Source: Methanomassiliicoccales archaeon
GTDB taxonomy: Archaea > Thermoplasmatota > Thermoplasmata > Sysuiplasmatales > Sysuiplasmataceae
Direction of reading: 5' to 3'
Assembly (NCBI GenBank): GCA_027365715.1
Contig: DAHXLZ010000040.1
Location: 1-15,070, forward strand
DNA length: 15,070 bases
Shown here: in pieces, positions 12,742 to 15,070 of the stretch
How the letters are laid out: each line of letters begins with the position of its first letter
Position numbering within the stretch: the stretch's first letter is position 1
Translations under genes and position numbers: made by a program
Notes under the pieces: generated by a model
What the model saw: the letters and a program-made list of their open reading frames with translations, nothing else
The model's database searches: none
What the model was told of the DNA's origin: nothing

Positions 12742-14019
12742 TCAGAACACCAGTTCTTCGGTGGGAACCTTTCTGCTCCTGTATCCGAGCACGTCTGTCC
12801 TGATGGCGGTTCCGTTGCCGAGGTCTGCGCTGTCGCTTCCCATGTAGAGTGAAGCGGCAACTCTTCCAGTGGCATAGCTCTTGAGTATGCCGCTGCCGCT
12901 CATGCCTGTAACAACGATCATGCCATATTCCTCGAATATGACCGGATTGCTGTCGAAGCTGTTGATTATATATTGCCCGGCCCAGCTTCCAGTGGGCCTC
13001 ATTTCACCGAGCAGAGGAAAATACTCTTTCAGCGGGGGCCTGACATTCATCTCAAAAAAGTCTGTCTCCGGCTTCGGGTCCTCTTCGAATCCGAACGGTC
13101 TGCCCAGCTCGTCTGACAACCCGATATCAAATGCAATTTCATTTGCTTCCGGCCTGAGGTAGACGCCACCGGGCAGAAAGGTGAATGGAAGTATTCCTTC
13201 GCCGCTGAAACTGCTGTTTGTGTAGAGGGAAGAAAGGGCTGCGCTTTTCATTACGAAAATCTGCCTGGTCTTCGGCCTCGCCCTCGCGTCCACTCCAAGC
13301 TGGTTTATGAGCGCCGGCGTCCATGTGCCGGCGGTAACTATCACTCTTCCCCTGATTTTGCCTTTTCCGGTAGTTACTCCCCTGACTTCGGCATTCTGCC
13401 ATGTGAAGGGCTCTCCCTGAAGACCTAGTGGCCGATCGGCCTCAGCAATGAACCCTGTTACCGGCGTATTGAAACGAAACTCCACTCCCTTCTTCAGGCA
13501 TTCGGCATAATAGTGATCGCAGAGCTTCACCGGATCGAGTATTCCCGCTTCCCTGTCATGCAGAGCACCGCCTATGGACTTCATTCCCATAAGTTCAGCA
13601 TCTTCCGTGCCGGGCTTCTGCACCAGTTCCGGAAGCATCCGTGAAAGCTCTCCGGACGTCAGTCTCCCGATTGTATGTTTTTTCCTCTCCAGCTCCTTCG
13701 CTATGGCAAAAAAGTGCTCAATCCTGTCCTCAGGCAACAGATAAAGATAGCCTACCTGCCTGAGTCCTATATCCACACCAGTCGACGCTGTCTGCAGGAG
13801 ATAGTCTGCGGTAGCCTTGGCAAGCAGCCTGTTAACGTCGGATGTGAACGATGTTCTGAACCCCGATGCGCTTCTGGAAGTGTTGCCCATTGCGATGCCC
13901 GAATTGCTCTCCACAACACACACCCTGAGCGAAGCATCAAGCTGTTTCAGGTTCAGAGCTGTGGACAGCCCTGTAACACCTGCACCGACAACCGTTACAT
14001 CGAAGTCAGCCACTGACAT
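12742..14019 (-). CDS. FAD-dependent oxidoreductase, DAO / sarcosine oxidase-like family
   Basis: It is predicted to oxidise a C-N bond of an amino acid or N-methylated amine with FAD. The 425-residue protein has the dinucleotide motif VVGAGVTGLS (10-19), with E37 ending strand 2. GNTSRSASGFRTSF (45-58) then matches the DAO-family FAD loop. Near the C terminus is GMSGSGILKSYATGRVAASL, typical of the FAD-closing helix. Substrate is unknown. Start choice is uncertain. ATG 14019 directly follows GGGAGG, too close to serve as its ribosome site. GTG 14013, two codons in, has ideal spacing to it. The GGGAGG belongs to, or touches, the right end of the upstream TnpB element, whose stop codon is 36 bp away, so expression of this gene may depend on the element. 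It converges on the M20 hydrolase, and a metabolic link between the two is only a guess. Confidence 0.88.
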   Translation of the reverse strand: MSVADFDVTVVGAGVTGLSTALNLKQLDASLRVCVVESNSGIAMGNTSRSASGFRTSFTSDVNRLLAKATADYLLQTASTGVDIGLRQVGYLYLLPEDRIEHFFAIAKELERKKHTIGRLTSGELSRMLPELVQKPGTEDAELMGMKSIGGALHDREAGILDPVKLCDHYYAECLKKGVEFRFNTPVTGFIAEADRPLGLQGEPFTWQNAEVRGVTTGKGKIRGRVIVTAGTWTPALINQLGVDARARPKTRQIFVMKSAALSSLYTNSSFSGEGILPFTFLPGGVYLRPEANEIAFDIGLSDELGRPFGFEEDPKPETDFFEMNVRPPLKEYFPLLGEMRPTGSWAGQYIINSFDSNPVIFEEYGMIVVTGMSGSGILKSYATGRVAASLYMGSDSADLGNGTAIRTDVLGYRSRKVPTEELVF

Positions 14020-14022
14020 CCT

Positions 14023-14042
14023 CCCATGAATAAATTCGTGGG
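14023..14042 (-). mobile_element. Right-end hairpin of the TnpB (IS200/IS605-like) element
   Basis: On the minus strand CCCACGAA, a TTTA loop, then TTCATGGG form an 8-bp stem with one C-A mismatch. It starts 14 bases after the tnpB stop and is preceded by CAGGAAC. From general knowledge, similar hairpins end many archaeal tnpB loci. They form the 3' scaffold of the guide RNA, so the bases right after it (toward 14020 and lower) would be the guide. The exact element border cannot be set by eye. Confidence 0.6.
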
Positions 14043-14160
14043 GTTCCTGGCTGCATTAGAATGCGACCTCCTTTGCGGCCGGCGGTTCGCGTTTCTTCGA
14101 GACTGCTCGCCTTCCCTTCCGGGAGGTGTTGGCAACTCTCTCCACGCGCGTAAATTCGGG
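14023..14160 (-). ncRNA. Predicted omega/re RNA of TnpB, overlapping its 3' coding end
   Basis: TnpB guide RNAs are known to come from the 3' end of the gene plus the right end of the element. Here the last 35 or so codons encode a low-complexity basic tail (RKGRRAVSKKREPPAAKEVAF) after the RuvC domain, as expected where the DNA is kept for RNA structure. The terminal hairpin follows. The 5' border is arbitrary, and the guide would run into the oxidoreductase gene. This is predicted from family knowledge only. Confidence 0.35.
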
Positions 14161-15070
14161 TCTGCCCGACCCTACTGCCTTCAGTGCTCTGCCGAGGATG
14201 TTTCCCGATGCGTTGACATCACGATCCTCAGTGTGTCCGCATGAGCATCTGTATACCCTGTCTTTGAGTGTGAGCGGCGGGTCTGCGAGCCTGCCGCACA
14301 CTGAACATTCCTGAGTGGTGTTCTCTGCAGGTATTTCGACATATCTGTGGCTGCGGTTCCTCTGCTTGTATGCACACATCTGCCTGAGCATTCCCCATCC
14401 TGCATCGTATATGGATTTGGCCAGATTGCCGTGAACCATGCTGCTGACGTTCATGTCCTCGAATGCAATGAGGTCATACTGTTCTGCCCATCCAGTTGTG
14501 AGTTTGTGTGCAAAGTCCCTGCGCTGGTCACTGACCTTTGCATGGCACCGTGCCACACGTATCTTCTGCTTGTGCCAGTTGTTCGAACCTTTCACTTTGC
14601 GTGACAGCTTCCTCTGTGCACGTGCGAGACTGCGCTCCGCCTGCCTGAAGAATTCGGGTGCTTCAACCGGTTCCCCGGTGGACAGCGCGGCAATGCTGTT
14701 GAGGCCGAAGTCGATACCGACCGGACTGAGCGGTTCCGTGATTGCAGGCGCAGGCACGTCCTGCACTTCGACTGTGAGCACAGCATACCACCTGTCCCCT
14801 TCTCTTTTCACAGTGCATGTCTTCAAGCGCCCGTCGGGCAGCGGTCTGTCGTACTGTACAGGCACATCGCCAATCTTAGACAGGTGCAGGCGCCTGGTGC
14901 CTGCCCTGCCGTCTGTGATTGCAACGGCGCCATTGTATGCATCCGGACAGGTGAGGGAAGTGACTTCGCTTTTGAAATGTGGATAGTCTGCAATACGTTT
15001 GAAAAACGCTTTGAACGCCTTATCCAGGCGATGCAGACATTCCTGTGCAACGTGGATGTACACACTGCCC
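14056..15070 (-). CDS. tnpB: TnpB RNA-guided endonuclease, IS200/IS605-like (N terminus outside window)
   Basis: TnpB is the transposon-encoded ancestor of Cas12 that cuts DNA under guidance of an RNA from the element's right end. The visible 337 codons run off the right edge. The first residues (CLHRLDKAFKAFFKR) are an internal TnpB helix, so roughly 60-80 residues are missing. Numbering from the GTG at 15063, the RuvC triad is D118 in VGIDFGLNS, E202 in IAFEDMNVSSM and D282 in EDRDVNASGNI. The zinc ribbon is C253, C256, C273 and C275. All are intact, with no frameshift, so the nuclease is probably active if its N terminus is sound. No TnpA is visible, but the left side of the element lies beyond 15070. 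The gene is followed by a right-end hairpin and, 36 bp after its stop, by an FAD oxidoreductase on the same strand. Confidence 0.94.
   Translation of the reverse strand, partial: GSVYIHVAQECLHRLDKAFKAFFKRIADYPHFKSEVTSLTCPDAYNGAVAITDGRAGTRRLHLSKIGDVPVQYDRPLPDGRLKTCTVKREGDRWYAVLTVEVQDVPAPAITEPLSPVGIDFGLNSIAALSTGEPVEAPEFFRQAERSLARAQRKLSRKVKGSNNWHKQKIRVARCHAKVSDQRRDFAHKLTTGWAEQYDLIAFEDMNVSSMVHGNLAKSIYDAGWGMLRQMCAYKQRNRSHRYVEIPAENTTQECSVCGRLADPPLTLKDRVYRCSCGHTEDRDVNASGNILGRALKAVGSGRPEFTRVERVANTSRKGRRAVSKKREPPAAKEVAF

Noticed and set aside
14163..14262. Second insertion sequence or frameshift in tnpB
   Set aside because: The zinc ribbon and third RuvC Asp read through in one frame without a break.
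14438..14986. A 182-codon plus-strand frame inside tnpB
   Set aside because: It is a shadow of tnpB, whose RuvC and zinc residues lie in the minus frame.

Overview
The window looks archaeal, most likely from the class Thermoplasmata and probably an acidophilic heterotroph; no species is claimed. The evidence is an archaeal Orc1/Cdc6 with ORB-like origin repeats, TiaS (found only in archaea), an archaeal-type signal peptidase with a Ser/His active site, GGAGGT-type ribosome sites mixed with near-leaderless starts behind TATA-like boxes, and a type I pantothenate kinase of the kind Thermoplasmatales use instead of the usual archaeal route to CoA. A secreted glutamic (G1/eqolisin) peptidase fits acidic surroundings, because characterised members of that family work at low pH.

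Layout. Bases 1-853 (minus) hold the first 284 residues of an MFS symporter that runs off the left edge. Next on the minus strand is pantothenate kinase (959-1921). Bases 1922-2234 hold no convincing gene, but they contain a possible gene remnant and one copy of a 43-44 bp direct repeat. The second copy lies at 4049-4092. Between the copies sits a two-gene secreted cassette: a G1 peptidase (2767-3960) followed 13 bp later by a small exported glycoprotein-like protein (2235-2753). Further right on the minus strand is a run of TiaS (6261-7616), acetyl-CoA acetyltransferase (5038-6231) and 3-hydroxyacyl-CoA dehydrogenase (4194-5036). The last two are translationally coupled and catalyse consecutive steps of beta-oxidation or C4-CoA metabolism.

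The strand switches at about 7.7 kb. A small two-helix membrane protein (7820-8200, plus) is followed by 461 bp of AT-rich DNA with two 21-bp ORB-like repeats, then orc1/cdc6 (8662-9927). This is a strong candidate replication origin. Orc1/cdc6 converges with and overlaps signal peptidase I (9919-10830, minus). From a short divergent promoter region the plus strand carries dCMP deaminase (10937-11434) and an M20 metallohydrolase (11500-12729). The latter converges on a DAO-family FAD oxidoreductase (12742-14019, minus).

The right edge is a TnpB RNA-guided nuclease gene (14056-15070, N terminus outside the window) with an intact RuvC triad and zinc ribbon. Its right-end hairpin abuts the start codon of the FAD oxidoreductase, so the element appears to have inserted exactly at the 5' end of that gene.

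I found no CRISPR array, rRNA or tRNA. The most interesting points are the candidate oriC, the TnpB end fused to the oxidoreductase start, and the repeat-flanked G1 peptidase cassette. I did not find a multi-gene defence system or another clearly undescribed system.
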